The notes under the pieces: generated by a model
Databases searched by the model: none
The model's input: only the letters and a program-made list of their open reading frames with translations
What the model was told of the DNA's origin: nothing
Translations under genes and position numbers: made by a program
Assembly (NCBI RefSeq): GCF_010975035.1
Contig: NZ_JAAIUV010000014.1
Location: 1 to 64,000, forward strand
Direction: 5' to 3'
DNA from: Neobacillus thermocopriae
GTDB lineage: Bacteria > Bacillota > Bacilli > Bacillales > Cytobacillaceae
DNA: 64,000 bases
Part shown: positions 56,102 to 64,000 of the stretch, piece after piece
How the letters are laid out: the number at the start of each line of letters is the position of its first letter
How positions within the stretch are numbered: the first letter of the stretch is position 1

Positions 56102-58120
56102 TTATAGATTTGTTTGAACGACTGACATTAATAAATTTTTAAAAATCTCATAGTCAGGATTTTGAAATAATTGTTCCTTCAATTCATCATCTTCAATAAA
56201 AGTAGCAAGAGCATTAAATATCATATTAAGACCCTCATTTTCCACTTTTGATGGTGACATCAATATAATTAACTTAATTTGTGAATGGTCTTTATCCCAC
56301 TCCACACCATCTGGTATGACACTGACAACGATTTCACTATTTACACCAATCGGTTTGACTGGATGAGGAAACGCTACTTCTTTAGCAAATACAATTGACC
56401 CAAAAGTCTCCCGGATTTCCATTTTTTTGAGCATGTCATCAATAAACTCACTTGAATGACAATCTGATAACGCACGAATCATCTTTTCCAAAATATATTC
56501 CCGTTTGACTCTATCAGTAAAAACCATAAACCGATCTGGATGAAAAAACTTATCAAATCGCTTTTCCATTTCCATAGCGGGAGTATACAGTTGGATAGAC
56601 TCTACGTCTTTCAATTTATTTTTATCAATATATTTACTGATTGCTTGAATATCTTTATGGTTTAAAAAAACACTCACATTAATGACCGGTACATTAAAGA
56701 AGCTAACCGATATATCGATCGTTGAAATAATTAAATCGATATCTTCCAAATGTTGATCGGTTAATTGGTAGTAACTAATTACATCAACAATATGGATATA
56801 GCCCATAAACTCATTTTCCAACCGATTCTTCAACATTTGAGCACTGCCCAATCCAGTAGAACAAACAACGATAACATTTAGTTTATGGTTTCGCTTATAT
56901 CGCTCCATTGCAGCAAGAATGTGTAACACAATATAGGCCCATTCATGATCATCGACTTCATATGGAGATAATACAGGCATTTTGGCAAAGTATTTTTTCG
57001 TTAAATCCAATATTCCAGCATAGTTGCTCTTAATTTCTTCAAGTAGTGGATTTTTGTGCTCAATGCCCATTTGCAGTCTAGTTAGTAACGGTTTAAAATG
57101 TGTTTTTAGCCCCATAATTAATTTTTGATCGACCTTTAATTTCACACCTTCTTTTTCTTTCAGTTCCATAGTAGCAGCCAATAATTGCTCTTGTAACGGC
57201 GCCATGTCAGTAGCCATTTCAACGCTTTTGATTGGCTGATTTGCTTTTGACTTGAGGTGCAGTGCAATATAATTAGCCTCATTTACTGGAAATTGAATGG
57301 CAATGGTATTTTCAATTCGTTGAACAATTTTACCGGCAACAAATAATTCTTTATCAAAATCAAGCTCTGGGTCGATTGGAAAATCTTGTATGGTATATCC
57401 ATCATCAATCCGCTTTATGGCTAATGCCAAATGGAGAACTAGATTTTGTAATAGGTAGTCTGAAATTTGAATCTTATATTTTCGGCATTCTTCCAGAACA
57501 ATGATAAACAAGGTCTCAACGGTAAACCCTTTATTTTTATAATTTATTGGTTCAAAATCCATAAATTTATCAAACGACTCCCGGGAAAAAAAATAGTTTA
57601 AAATAAAGCGTCGTTTCTCTAATTCTGAACCGTGTATGATTAATTCTCCGTCTGCATTATAGTCAATTTCGAGATTATAATGATGAAGTCTATCTTTGAT
57701 TTTTAATAGAACTTTCGTGACCGTTGATTTACTAACAAACATCTCAGTAGCAAGTTCACTAATGGTGATTGTTCTATTTTCAATTAACAATTTATTTAAT
57801 ATAAATCGTTCGCGATCTGCATTTTCAGTTAGGAAATAAACATTTGACATACTCGTATGTTTATCGCTAATTTGCTCTAGAAACTGATAAAATAGATTGT
57901 TATTTTTTATTGTTAATGAATACCCATGACCTTTCTTCATATCAATGACTGCACCGTGTTTCTCTACAACCTCTTTTAAATGATTGATATATTTTCGAGC
58001 AGTTTTATCAGAAATATTCACATGATTGCCAATCATTTGACTGGAAAGACGGTCATGTTGATTTTTATATAAGTATTGAAGTATCCCTATTTCTTTATTA
58101 TTCAGCTGAATGTTTTGCAT
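56102..58120 (-). CDS. PRD/PTS-domain transcriptional activator (LicR/ManR-like)
   Basis: 672 residues: two N-terminal helix-turn-helix units (NNKEIGILQYLYKNQHDRLSSQ; ENRTITISELATEMFVSKSTVTKV), two PRDs (about 180-290 and 300-400), an EIIB-like domain (VIVVCSTGLGSAQML) and a C-terminal EIIA-like domain with FPHPVKP. The layout is like LicR and MtlR, but the two here differ strongly. PTS phosphorylation should signal availability of beta-glucosides. It lies upstream of, and likely activates, the EIIC-EIIB-EIIA-glucosidase genes. Confidence 0.94.
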   Translation of the reverse strand: MQNIQLNNKEIGILQYLYKNQHDRLSSQMIGNHVNISDKTARKYINHLKEVVEKHGAVIDMKKGHGYSLTIKNNNLFYQFLEQISDKHTSMSNVYFLTENADRERFILNKLLIENRTITISELATEMFVSKSTVTKVLLKIKDRLHHYNLEIDYNADGELIIHGSELEKRRFILNYFFSRESFDKFMDFEPINYKNKGFTVETLFIIVLEECRKYKIQISDYLLQNLVLHLALAIKRIDDGYTIQDFPIDPELDFDKELFVAGKIVQRIENTIAIQFPVNEANYIALHLKSKANQPIKSVEMATDMAPLQEQLLAATMELKEKEGVKLKVDQKLIMGLKTHFKPLLTRLQMGIEHKNPLLEEIKSNYAGILDLTKKYFAKMPVLSPYEVDDHEWAYIVLHILAAMERYKRNHKLNVIVVCSTGLGSAQMLKNRLENEFMGYIHIVDVISYYQLTDQHLEDIDLIISTIDISVSFFNVPVINVSVFLNHKDIQAISKYIDKNKLKDVESIQLYTPAMEMEKRFDKFFHPDRFMVFTDRVKREYILEKMIRALSDCHSSEFIDDMLKKMEIRETFGSIVFAKEVAFPHPVKPIGVNSEIVVSVIPDGVEWDKDHSQIKLIILMSPSKVENEGLNMIFNALATFIEDDELKEQLFQNPDYEIFKNLLMSVVQTNL

Positions 58121-59303
58121 TTGTCGATCGACACCTTCTATTCAATATCGCCTGTATTATTAGATTACCCTCTTTAAAAAAATAACAATCTGTTTAGTAT
58201 ATCAGGGATTCATAAAAGGTTCAAAATCTATCAGTAGGTATCATTTAATTTCCAGGTATGATCACCTTCTTCCATTAAAATAAAACAAAATTTTTTCTTC
58301 ACCGGATACCTTTATTCTAATGGGGGTAAAAAGGCATGTAAATGTTTTCAAAACACCCATATTTTCCTCTTCGAAGCGGAACATTCTTTTAAAATTAAGA
58401 GGAACTGAAAATTCCTAAATCATTCCCTTGCTAAAGAACCGCTCCTTGACTCCTTATGCCTTTAGGATCATCCCTCTCTTCGTTTATTCCATTTAGTCCT
58501 ACTCTATTATTGAAAACCGTAACTTTGCCAATGCAATCTCTTTTCACACGATCTCCTTTTATTTCTTATTCCATTAAACAATTGATTAAACATGCTAACT
58601 ACCTAAACTCTAGGGAGGCTCTAATTCCGTGGAAACGATTAGTGTAAGGTAGAATTGAAAAATTACGCAAATCGACATCTTTCCATCTATATTTAGTAAA
58701 GATGGTACTCATCAATCGTTTGTTTACAACATATAATTTTGCTTAGAAAATAGTATTTGCCTATCCAATCCTGATAAAAGCTTGTCGAAAATTGCCTATG
58801 AATTTCCCAGGAAAAAGTCCACCATTCCCCAAAATATGATTTATTCCTATTAAACGACCATCTTTCTACCATTTTCATGCTATTTTTACACTAATCAAAC
58901 GTTTATTTAAAATCGTCATAACTTCATCTAATCCTGAATTTTCAATGGAAAACCTTAAAAAGATTGTTGAAAGCTTTCCTTATATTGATTTTATATAAAA
59001 CTTGTTAATAGAATTTTAAAAAGAATACCATTGCAACATTTGCTTCTATCTCAACAATGGCTCCACTCCTGTATATAAAACGATAAAGAAAATAGTGTTT
59101 CTATTTGTGCAAAAGAGAAGAATCACGCTATTTTTAAATGTACAACTTTGCCAGATTGTCTGATAGAAAATCAATATCCGTCATATGAATAGCCTAACAC
59201 TGGTCTATGGTCTTAATAGAAACTTGGCTTAATACCTTCTGAACATCCGATGCTTTTTTGTAGCGTAATAAATTACCGGTTTTTAAAATATACAAGGTTG
59301 ATC
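58121..59303. other. About 1.2 kb without a recognisable gene
   Basis: Reading all frames I find only short, uncharacteristic frames. One 38-codon minus-strand frame (58547-58431) has an AGGAG before its GTG but resembles nothing I know. There is no inverted-repeat border, tRNA or rRNA. The stretch may hold decayed genes or a small RNA. Confidence 0.5.
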
Positions 59304-59336
59304 ATATACATATTTTCTACACATTTCTCCTATAAA
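59304..59336 (+). promoter_or_regulatory. Promoter with 11-bp-period direct repeat before the kinase gene
   Basis: ATATACATA (59304-59312) and TTCTACACA (59315-59323) are spaced 11 bp and followed 7 nt on by TATAAA (59331-59336). A closely related pair, TTCTGCACA twice at 11-bp spacing, lies before the YdhK-like gene (62315-62334). OmpR-type regulators bind such repeats, so autoregulation is likely. Confidence 0.55.
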
Positions 59337-59367
59337 CTATTTCTAAAAAAATAATCAGGAGCTCATT

Positions 59368-60735
59368 ATGAAAATTTCTCTAAAATTGGGAGTATGGTTT
59401 TTTATCTGTATTTTAATCATTGAAACTACTTCTATGATGTACTTACATCGCCATGTTATAGAGTCTCGTGCAATGCAAGAGCTTAATTCACTAAAAGAAA
59501 GAGGAAATAGCCATCGTGACGTTTTGGAAATTTCATCGGACTCTTCCACTCTTCATCATATTGCCCTAATGGAGTCCAAAACAGATACTGAGGTAGTAAT
59601 TAAAAATTCCAGGGGGGAAATTATTGAATCTTCTGTATCTATTGATTCCAACATAAAGAGAATAATCAACCAACCTATCCATAATGTACCGAGAAACGGA
59701 CAAATATTGCAGTCAAATTTAAAAGGAAAAAAATATATAGCAACTGTATCACCTATTAACGGAGAAAATGGGATAAAAGGGTATGTGTACATGTTTAAAA
59801 GCACCGATCAAGTGCAAACATTGATTTCACAGTTAAACAAACATTTTATATTAGCCTCTATTCTCATCTTGTTTTTTATGTTGATTACGGTTTTCTTTTT
59901 ATCAAGAGCTCTAACAAAGCCTTTAATATCAATGAATGATGCAACAAAGAAACTAAGTAAAGGTGACTTTTCTGTATCATTACCTAACATGTCAAAAGAT
60001 GAAATTGGTGAGTTATCAAGATCTATTCAAACATTAGCTAATGACCTGAATCATTTAAAACAAGAAAGAAATGAATTTTTGGCTAGTGTATCTCATGAAT
60101 TGAGGACACCATTAACCTATATTAAAGGCTACTCCGATATAGGTAGAAGACTATCGCTCGAGGAGAAGGAGCGGATACATTATTTCAATATTATCCATGA
60201 AGAATCCGAACATCTCGAACAGTTAGTAAAGGAATTATTTGACTTAGCAAGGTTGGATCAGAACGCTTTCTCCATCGATAGGAAAAGGGTTCATATCTGT
60301 TCATATTTACAATCTATTATGGAAAGGGTCTTACCTGCGTTTAAGGAAAAGCTAATCCAATTAAAGTTAGACTGTGAAGACAACCTATACTTTTCAATCG
60401 ACCCCATACGATTTGATCAGGTTTTTCTTAACCTTTTAGATAATGCTCTTAAGTATTCCAATGAAAATTCAACAACTCAAATAAAAGCTTTTAAAATGAA
60501 CGATAGCATCCACATTTCCATTGAAGATGAAGGAATAGGAATTCCAAAAGAGGACTTACCATATATATTTAATCGTTTATACCGTGTAGATAAATCCCGT
60601 TCAAGAGCGACAGGAGGATTCGGTTTAGGATTAGCTATTGTTAAGGAAATAGTAGAAGCACATGGAGGAGAAATTTCCGTTAAAAGTAAAGTTGGAAAAG
60701 GAACCTGTTTTACACTTGTTTTGAAGGAGGACTAA
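59368..60735 (+). CDS. OmpR-partner sensor histidine kinase
   Basis: 455 residues: membrane helix 1 (about 7-27), extracytoplasmic sensor (28-158), helix 2 (159-180), HAMP (about 181-233), HisKA with H243 (LASVSHELRTPLTYIKG) and HATPase with NLLDNALKYSN, DEGIGIPKED and GGFGLGLAIVKEI. AGGAG precedes the ATG. The sensor domain is not recognised. Co-transcribed with its regulator (1 nt gap) and a TVP38-like gene. Confidence 0.94.
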   Translation: MKISLKLGVWFFICILIIETTSMMYLHRHVIESRAMQELNSLKERGNSHRDVLEISSDSSTLHHIALMESKTDTEVVIKNSRGEIIESSVSIDSNIKRIINQPIHNVPRNGQILQSNLKGKKYIATVSPINGENGIKGYVYMFKSTDQVQTLISQLNKHFILASILILFFMLITVFFLSRALTKPLISMNDATKKLSKGDFSVSLPNMSKDEIGELSRSIQTLANDLNHLKQERNEFLASVSHELRTPLTYIKGYSDIGRRLSLEEKERIHYFNIIHEESEHLEQLVKELFDLARLDQNAFSIDRKRVHICSYLQSIMERVLPAFKEKLIQLKLDCEDNLYFSIDPIRFDQVFLNLLDNALKYSNENSTTQIKAFKMNDSIHISIEDEGIGIPKEDLPYIFNRLYRVDKSRSRATGGFGLGLAIVKEIVEAHGGEISVKSKVGKGTCFTLVLKED

Positions 60736-60736
60736 A

Positions 60737-61423
60737 ATGAGAACTGTTTTACTAGTAGATGATGAGAAAAGAATGCTTGACTTATTAGAATTATACATCT
60801 CCCCTCACGGCTACAAATGTGTAAAAAAACACTCTGGAAAAGACGCTACCGAGTTTTTAGAAAATGAACAAGCAGATCTAGTTATTTTAGATATTATGAT
60901 GCCTGATTTGGATGGGTGGCAAACTTGTGCAAAAATCCGTGAAACATCAGACATACCTATTATCATGCTTACTGCCCGTGATGACAAAGAGGAAGTAGTG
61001 AAAGGATTAAAAATCGGTGCGGACGATTATATTACAAAACCTTTTAATGAAAAAGAATTATTAGCAAGAATGGAAGCTGTCATGCGAAGAACGAAAAATG
61101 ATAAAGAGGACATTTTGAAATTTAAAGGATTAGTTTTAAACGAAGAAGCTTATGAGTTCACATTTGAAAAACAAAGTATTTCATTGACACCGAAGGAATA
61201 TTCTTTATTAGCTCTCTTTATCAGTAACCCTAATAAAGTTTTCACCAGAGACCATTTACTTACAACTATATGGAATTATAATTCGGATGTGGAAGATCGA
61301 ACAATCGATTCCCATATCCGTAATGTAAGAGAAAAGCTTCGTCAAGTCGGTTTCCCAGTTGATGAGCACCTAAAAACTGTTTGGGGAGTCGGATACAAAT
61401 GGAGTACTGAGGGTGAGCAATGA
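60737..61423 (+). CDS. OmpR-type response regulator
   Basis: 228 residues: a receiver with phospho-acceptor D52 (VILDIMMPDLDGW), LTARDD and YITKPF, then a winged-helix DNA-binding domain (SLTPKEYSLLALFISNPNKVFTRDHLLTTIWNYNSDVEDRTIDSHIRNVREKL). GGAGGA precedes the ATG. Overlaps the next gene by 4 nt (ATGA). Confidence 0.95.
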   Translation: MRTVLLVDDEKRMLDLLELYISPHGYKCVKKHSGKDATEFLENEQADLVILDIMMPDLDGWQTCAKIRETSDIPIIMLTARDDKEEVVKGLKIGADDYITKPFNEKELLARMEAVMRRTKNDKEDILKFKGLVLNEEAYEFTFEKQSISLTPKEYSLLALFISNPNKVFTRDHLLTTIWNYNSDVEDRTIDSHIRNVREKLRQVGFPVDEHLKTVWGVGYKWSTEGEQ

Positions 61424-61968
61424 CTGGTGTGTTTGAAGATTTAATAACTTCAAGTGGACCTTATGGAATTCTTGTTAGTATCATCATTAACATTGTCATC
61501 TGTATAGGAGGCGTGATACCAAGTATTTTCATTACTGCTACAAATATCACCTTTTTTGGCTTTCATACCGGTTTAGCGATCTCTTACATCGGCGAATGTG
61601 TTGGAGCAGTGTTTAGCTTTTGGTTGTATCGAAAAGGAATTAAATCATTAAATCCCTCCATATTAAACAAAAACAAATGGTTAATAAAACTTCAGAATAC
61701 ACAAGGATGGGACTCTTTTGTCATTATTTTAGTTTTGAGAATTATTCCCTTAATTCCATCTGGCATAATTAATTTGACAGCTGCTATTAGTAAAACAAGT
61801 ATTTTTACCTTTTTTATGGCAAGTTCCCTAGGAATGCTTCCAGGAATCTTCATTGAAGCCTACTCTATTAAACAAGTATTGGAATCATCTTCTCTTCTAA
61901 AATATATATTAGCGTTCATTACCGTTTTTATCATATTTGTTTATCTTTTTAAAAAAAATAAAACATAA
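61420..61968 (+). CDS. TVP38/TMEM64 (DedA superfamily) membrane protein
   Basis: A 182-residue VTT-domain protein with about five membrane segments; VLRIIPLIPSGIINLTAAISKTS is the characteristic RxxPxxP loop. Relatives act in lipid translocation or envelope homeostasis. The ATG overlaps the regulator stop, so it is translated with the two-component system. A terminator follows 75 nt after the stop. Confidence 0.9.
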   Translation: MTGVFEDLITSSGPYGILVSIIINIVICIGGVIPSIFITATNITFFGFHTGLAISYIGECVGAVFSFWLYRKGIKSLNPSILNKNKWLIKLQNTQGWDSFVIILVLRIIPLIPSGIINLTAAISKTSIFTFFMASSLGMLPGIFIEAYSIKQVLESSSLLKYILAFITVFIIFVYLFKKNKT

Positions 61969-62042
61969 ATTGATTCATAGCTTCAGAGGAAACAATAGGA
62001 AGTCTCTTCCATCAAGTGAAGAACAGAAAGTACATTAATTAT

Positions 62043-62072
62043 AAAGGATGTCAGTAGCTGACACCCTTTTTC
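62043..62072 (+). terminator. Terminator of the two-component/TVP38 operon
   Basis: Stem AAAGGATGTCAG/CTGACACCCTTT followed by TTCATT. Confidence 0.88.
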
Positions 62073-62146
62073 ATTTATTGCTGTAATTCTATTTGGCTCC
62101 ATCCCAACCTTAATTGTTGCGACCACTTTTTTGGTTTTAGATCCAT

Positions 62147-62311
62147 TTAGGATACGCTATTTGCTGGATTTTCAAGTGTACCTTGCTTGGCAACCAATGC
62201 ATATTTTCCATCCGATCGGATATAAACTGGAGCTGGTCCTTCTCCCTCTCAAACTTTATCAACCTTATCAATATTGAGATTAATAATAGCTAATAATTTA
62301 CTTGGATTTTG
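62147..62311 (-). pseudogene. Possible gene remnant, C-terminal fragment
   Basis: On the minus strand one frame reads SKLLAIINLNIDKVDKV, a TGA, then EGEGPAPVYIRSDGKYALVAK and a short tail to a stop at 62147. The composition is protein-like on both sides of the TGA and there is no start codon or ribosome binding site. It looks like the end of a decayed gene of unknown family. Moderate to low certainty. Confidence 0.35.
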
Positions 62312-62314
62312 ACT

Positions 62315-62349
62315 TTCTGCACAAATTCTGCACATTTTTGTTGTACTAT
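62315..62349 (+). promoter_or_regulatory. Promoter with TTCTGCACA direct repeat before the YdhK-like gene
   Basis: TTCTGCACA occurs at 62315-62323 and again at 62326-62334, period 11 bp, with TACTAT (62344-62349) as likely -10. The repeats cover the -35 region, the usual place for an OmpR-type activator. The related repeat in front of the kinase operon points to the adjacent response regulator. Confidence 0.6.
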
Positions 62350-62381
62350 TACTAGGAAACAAGATTAGGGAGGGAATAATA

Positions 62382-62996
62382 GTGAAAAAACATACAATCT
62401 TATTTCTTCTAACCGTGTTCGTTGCCTTATTTCTAGCAGCATGTTCCAATGATAACAGTGAACATTCCAATAAAAATCAAGCTGATGATAAAACAGAGCA
62501 AAAGCAGAAATTGAACTCTCCAAAAAATGAAGGCATGACGGAAATGCACCATGAAGGGATGGATATGAATCATTCAGGTTCAGGTGAAGTCCCTCAAGGT
62601 TTAAAAGAGGCTACAACCCCCCAATTTAAGGTTGGAAGTAAAGCAATCATAAATTCTGACCACATGGAGGGCATGAAAGGGGCAGAAGCAACCATTGTTG
62701 GTGCTTACGAAACTACTGTGTATACCATTTCCTATACACCGACAACTGGTGGAGAAAAAGTAACAAACCATAAATGGATTATCCATGAAGAGATTAAAGA
62801 TGCTAGCGATCAACCATATAAACCAGGTGATGAAGTAACTGTTGAGGCAGACCATATGAAAGGCATGGAGGGAGCCAAAGCGGTAATTGACTCGGCTCAA
62901 CGAACGACCATCTACATGGTTGATTACATATCTACAACAGGAGAAAAAGTGACTAATCATAAATGGGTAACTGAAAGTGAACTAACAGCTAAATAA
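62382..62996 (+). CDS. ydhK: YdhK-like lipoprotein with two DUF1541 repeats and Met/His-rich linker
   Basis: 204 residues from a GTG start with AGGGAGGG upstream. Signal peptide and lipobox FLAAC (Cys about 21), then a linker rich in Met and His (EGMTEMHHEGMDMNHSGSGE), then two DUF1541 copies (about 81-137 and 143-200), each with DHM(E/K)GM(K/E)GA and a KVTNHKW end. The Met/His pattern suggests extracytoplasmic copper or other soft-metal binding, which is inference. It follows the two-component/TVP38 operon and shares its regulatory repeat. Confidence 0.9.
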   Translation: MKKHTILFLLTVFVALFLAACSNDNSEHSNKNQADDKTEQKQKLNSPKNEGMTEMHHEGMDMNHSGSGEVPQGLKEATTPQFKVGSKAIINSDHMEGMKGAEATIVGAYETTVYTISYTPTTGGEKVTNHKWIIHEEIKDASDQPYKPGDEVTVEADHMKGMEGAKAVIDSAQRTTIYMVDYISTTGEKVTNHKWVTESELTAK

Positions 62997-63006
62997 AAAG
63001 ATGAAA

Positions 63007-63062
63007 TGCGCCAGTATAGTGGAATTTATCCCATTCCATTGTATTACTGGTGCTTTTATTTA
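63007..63062 (+). terminator. Terminator after the YdhK-like gene
   Basis: Long stem GCGCCAGTATAGTGGAAT/ATTCCATTGTATTACTGGTGC with small mismatches, then TTTTATTT. Confidence 0.85.
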
Positions 63063-63266
63063 GAATTGGAGATAGTTTTGCCCACTTTTTATAAGAGATA
63101 TTTTCATAGTCAAGCTGGGGCAATCAATTTTTGATATCGAAACAGTTCGTTCTGATACCTGTACTTTTATCGTCTTTATGCTCTCCACTTCCCCCCTTTT
63201 TTACATATCTGACCACAATGCTATTATAATCAGTAAAGAAAGAATAAAAAAATACACTTATAAAAG

Positions 63267-63281
63267 TGGTATAGTATACCA
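63267..63281 (+). promoter_or_regulatory. Palindromic operator-like site before the HxlR gene
   Basis: TGGTATAGTATACCA is a near-perfect 15-bp palindrome containing a TATAGT -10-like box, 25 nt before the ATG. HxlR-type regulators commonly bind such sites and repress themselves. Confidence 0.6.
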
Positions 63282-63306
63282 AACGATACTAAAGGGGGTA
63301 ATTAAA

Positions 63307-63657
63307 ATGAATATAGAACCAAATTCTTGTCGTGTTGAAGATGCTTTAGACATATTAGTCGGAAAATGGAAACCCATTATCTTATTGTATTTATTGAAGA
63401 ATGGTACTCAAAGGTTCAGTGAGTTAAAACGAAGTATACCAGGTATTTCACAAAAAATGCTGACCAATCAATTACGTGAGCTAGAAAACGAAGATATTAT
63501 TCAGCGTGTTGTCTATCCACAGGTTCCTCCTAAAGTGGAATATTCGATTACCGAGTACGGCAAGAGCTTGGAACCAATCTTACACGCAATGCACGAATGG
63601 GGAACAAAGCATACATTTCGTAAAAAACAAAAAATGAATGAATGGAAAAGTAAATAA
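63307..63657 (+). CDS. HxlR family transcriptional regulator
   Basis: A 116-residue winged helix regulator: VEDALDILVGKWKPIILLYLLKNGTQRFSELKRSIPGISQKMLTNQLRELENEDIIQRVVYPQVPPKVEYSITEYGKSLEPIL is the full HxlR/DUF24 domain. A conserved-type cysteine sits near the N terminus (NSCRVEDAL), where redox-sensing members (YodB, HypR) have theirs. AAGGGGG precedes the ATG at 63307; an upstream extension lacks a site. Confidence 0.95.
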   Translation: MNIEPNSCRVEDALDILVGKWKPIILLYLLKNGTQRFSELKRSIPGISQKMLTNQLRELENEDIIQRVVYPQVPPKVEYSITEYGKSLEPILHAMHEWGTKHTFRKKQKMNEWKSK

Positions 63658-63664
63658 AAAACTG

Positions 63665-63704
63665 AAAACACCTAGCTTCCTTCACTGGATTAACTAGGTG
63701 TTTT
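63665..63704. terminator. Bidirectional terminator between convergent genes
   Basis: Perfect arms AAAACACCTAG/CTAGGTGTTTT around an 18-nt loop, with T-runs on both strands. Between the HxlR and MFS genes. Confidence 0.85.
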
Positions 63705-63790
63705 CACAAATAAAGGAATAATTATCCAAAATCTAGTTCAATGTCCAATGTTTAAACCTTCCTCTTCCTTCAATCTGAATTATGACTCGC

Positions 63791-64000
63791 TTAAACGATG
63801 TACTGTTTTCCACCACTATCTTGCGCTTTCTCCTTGAACGTGTTAACCCTTCTTTTTGCGGTTGCTGTAAATTGAAAAATACTCATAATTAGAACAATCA
63901 CAATCATTCCAAAAACTGCAGAAACAAAGCTGTTGGTTGCGTCATGAATCCAACCAAGAATGATAGGACCTAATGCACCAATTACATAACCTGCAGATTG
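63791..64000 (-). CDS. MFS transporter, C-terminal end (CynX/NimT-like)
   Basis: The minus strand has an open frame entering from the right edge and stopping at 63791: QSAGYVIGALGPIILGWIHD, a membrane helix (VFGMIVIVLIMSIFQF), and a basic tail. The GALGP(I)ILGW(I)HD stretch is typical of the second half of MFS transporters of the cyanate/nitroimidazole (CynX/YycB) group. Only 69 codons are in the window, so the start and substrate cannot be told. Confidence 0.82.
   Translation of the reverse strand, partial: QSAGYVIGALGPIILGWIHDATNSFVSAVFGMIVIVLIMSIFQFTATAKRRVNTFKEKAQDSGGKQYIV

Noticed and set aside
58431-58547. 38-codon minus-strand ORF with AGGAG before a GTG start
   Set aside because: No family resemblance, no conserved neighbour and unremarkable composition; kept only as a note inside the non-coding stretch.
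58456-58647. 63-codon plus-strand ORF
   Set aside because: No ribosome binding site and low-complexity Leu/Ser/Phe composition typical of chance frames in AT-rich DNA.

Overview
The window is a chromosomal segment of a low-GC, endospore-forming Firmicute of the family Bacillaceae. The evidence is the trnS/rrn – sprT – cmpA – tex – ndoA/ndoAI – alr – ydcC – acpS – ydcA – cshA – murF – ddl order familiar from Bacillus subtilis, a cortex morphogenetic peptide gene (cmpA), an alpha/beta-type small acid-soluble spore protein, AGGAGG-type ribosome binding sites, a T-box leader and frequent GTG/TTG starts. The exact species cannot be named from the sequence alone.

Layout. 1-1600: the 5' part of a 16S rRNA gene, preceded on the same (minus) strand by ten tRNA genes (Asn-Ser-Glu-Asp-Gln-Leu-Leu-Arg-Pro-Gly) behind one near-perfect sigma-A promoter. 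The Leu(GAG) gene carries an intact, empty ICEBs1-type attachment core. 1.6-15 kb: a housekeeping block, mostly on the minus strand, for cell-wall precursors (alr, murF, ddl), RNA (tex, ndoA/ndoAI, cshA), acpS, a rhomboid protease and sporulation-related genes. The rsb-sigB genes that follow ndoA in B. subtilis are absent here. 15-25 kb: mgtE, a rodA-type SEDS gene, a DedA gene, the ykkCD guanidinium exporter pair with a ykkC-type riboswitch, ogt, dinB, T-box-controlled argS, a SASP, a TetR regulator, and an SPFH gene with a small ribbon-helix-helix gene. 25-36 kb: a LysM-M14 peptidase, a TetR/MMPL exporter pair with two operator-like sites, a DJ-1/PfpI protein, ydbST behind a sigma-W promoter, a PAS-GGDEF-EAL protein, and a DUF2975/Xre pair.

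36-58 kb is more accessory. It holds a complete mannitol operon (mtlA-mtlR-mtlF-mtlD) with a promoter carrying a cre box and an MtlR-like palindrome; a secreted lytic transglycosylase with choline-binding-type repeats; a DUF4256 gene broken by an amber codon; a MarR/methyltransferase operon; a NarL-type two-component system with a CcdC-like membrane protein; a glyoxalase-fold protein; a frameshifted ynfA; a TipAL-like MerR regulator with a classic 19-bp-spacer promoter; and a beta-glucoside/cellobiose PTS operon (PRD regulator, EIIC, EIIB, EIIA, 6-phospho-beta-glucosidase).

58-64 kb: after about 1.2 kb without a recognisable gene comes an OmpR-type two-component system co-transcribed with a TVP38/DedA-like membrane protein, and then a Met/His-rich YdhK-like lipoprotein. 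An 11-bp-period direct repeat lies in front of both the sensor operon and the lipoprotein gene, suggesting one envelope or metal-stress regulon. An HxlR regulator and the end of an MFS transporter close the window. I see no CRISPR array, no intact insertion sequence and no prophage. The least described parts are the 58-62.9 kb two-component/TVP38/YdhK module, the divergent ykkC-type riboswitch and a degenerate intergenic repeat family.
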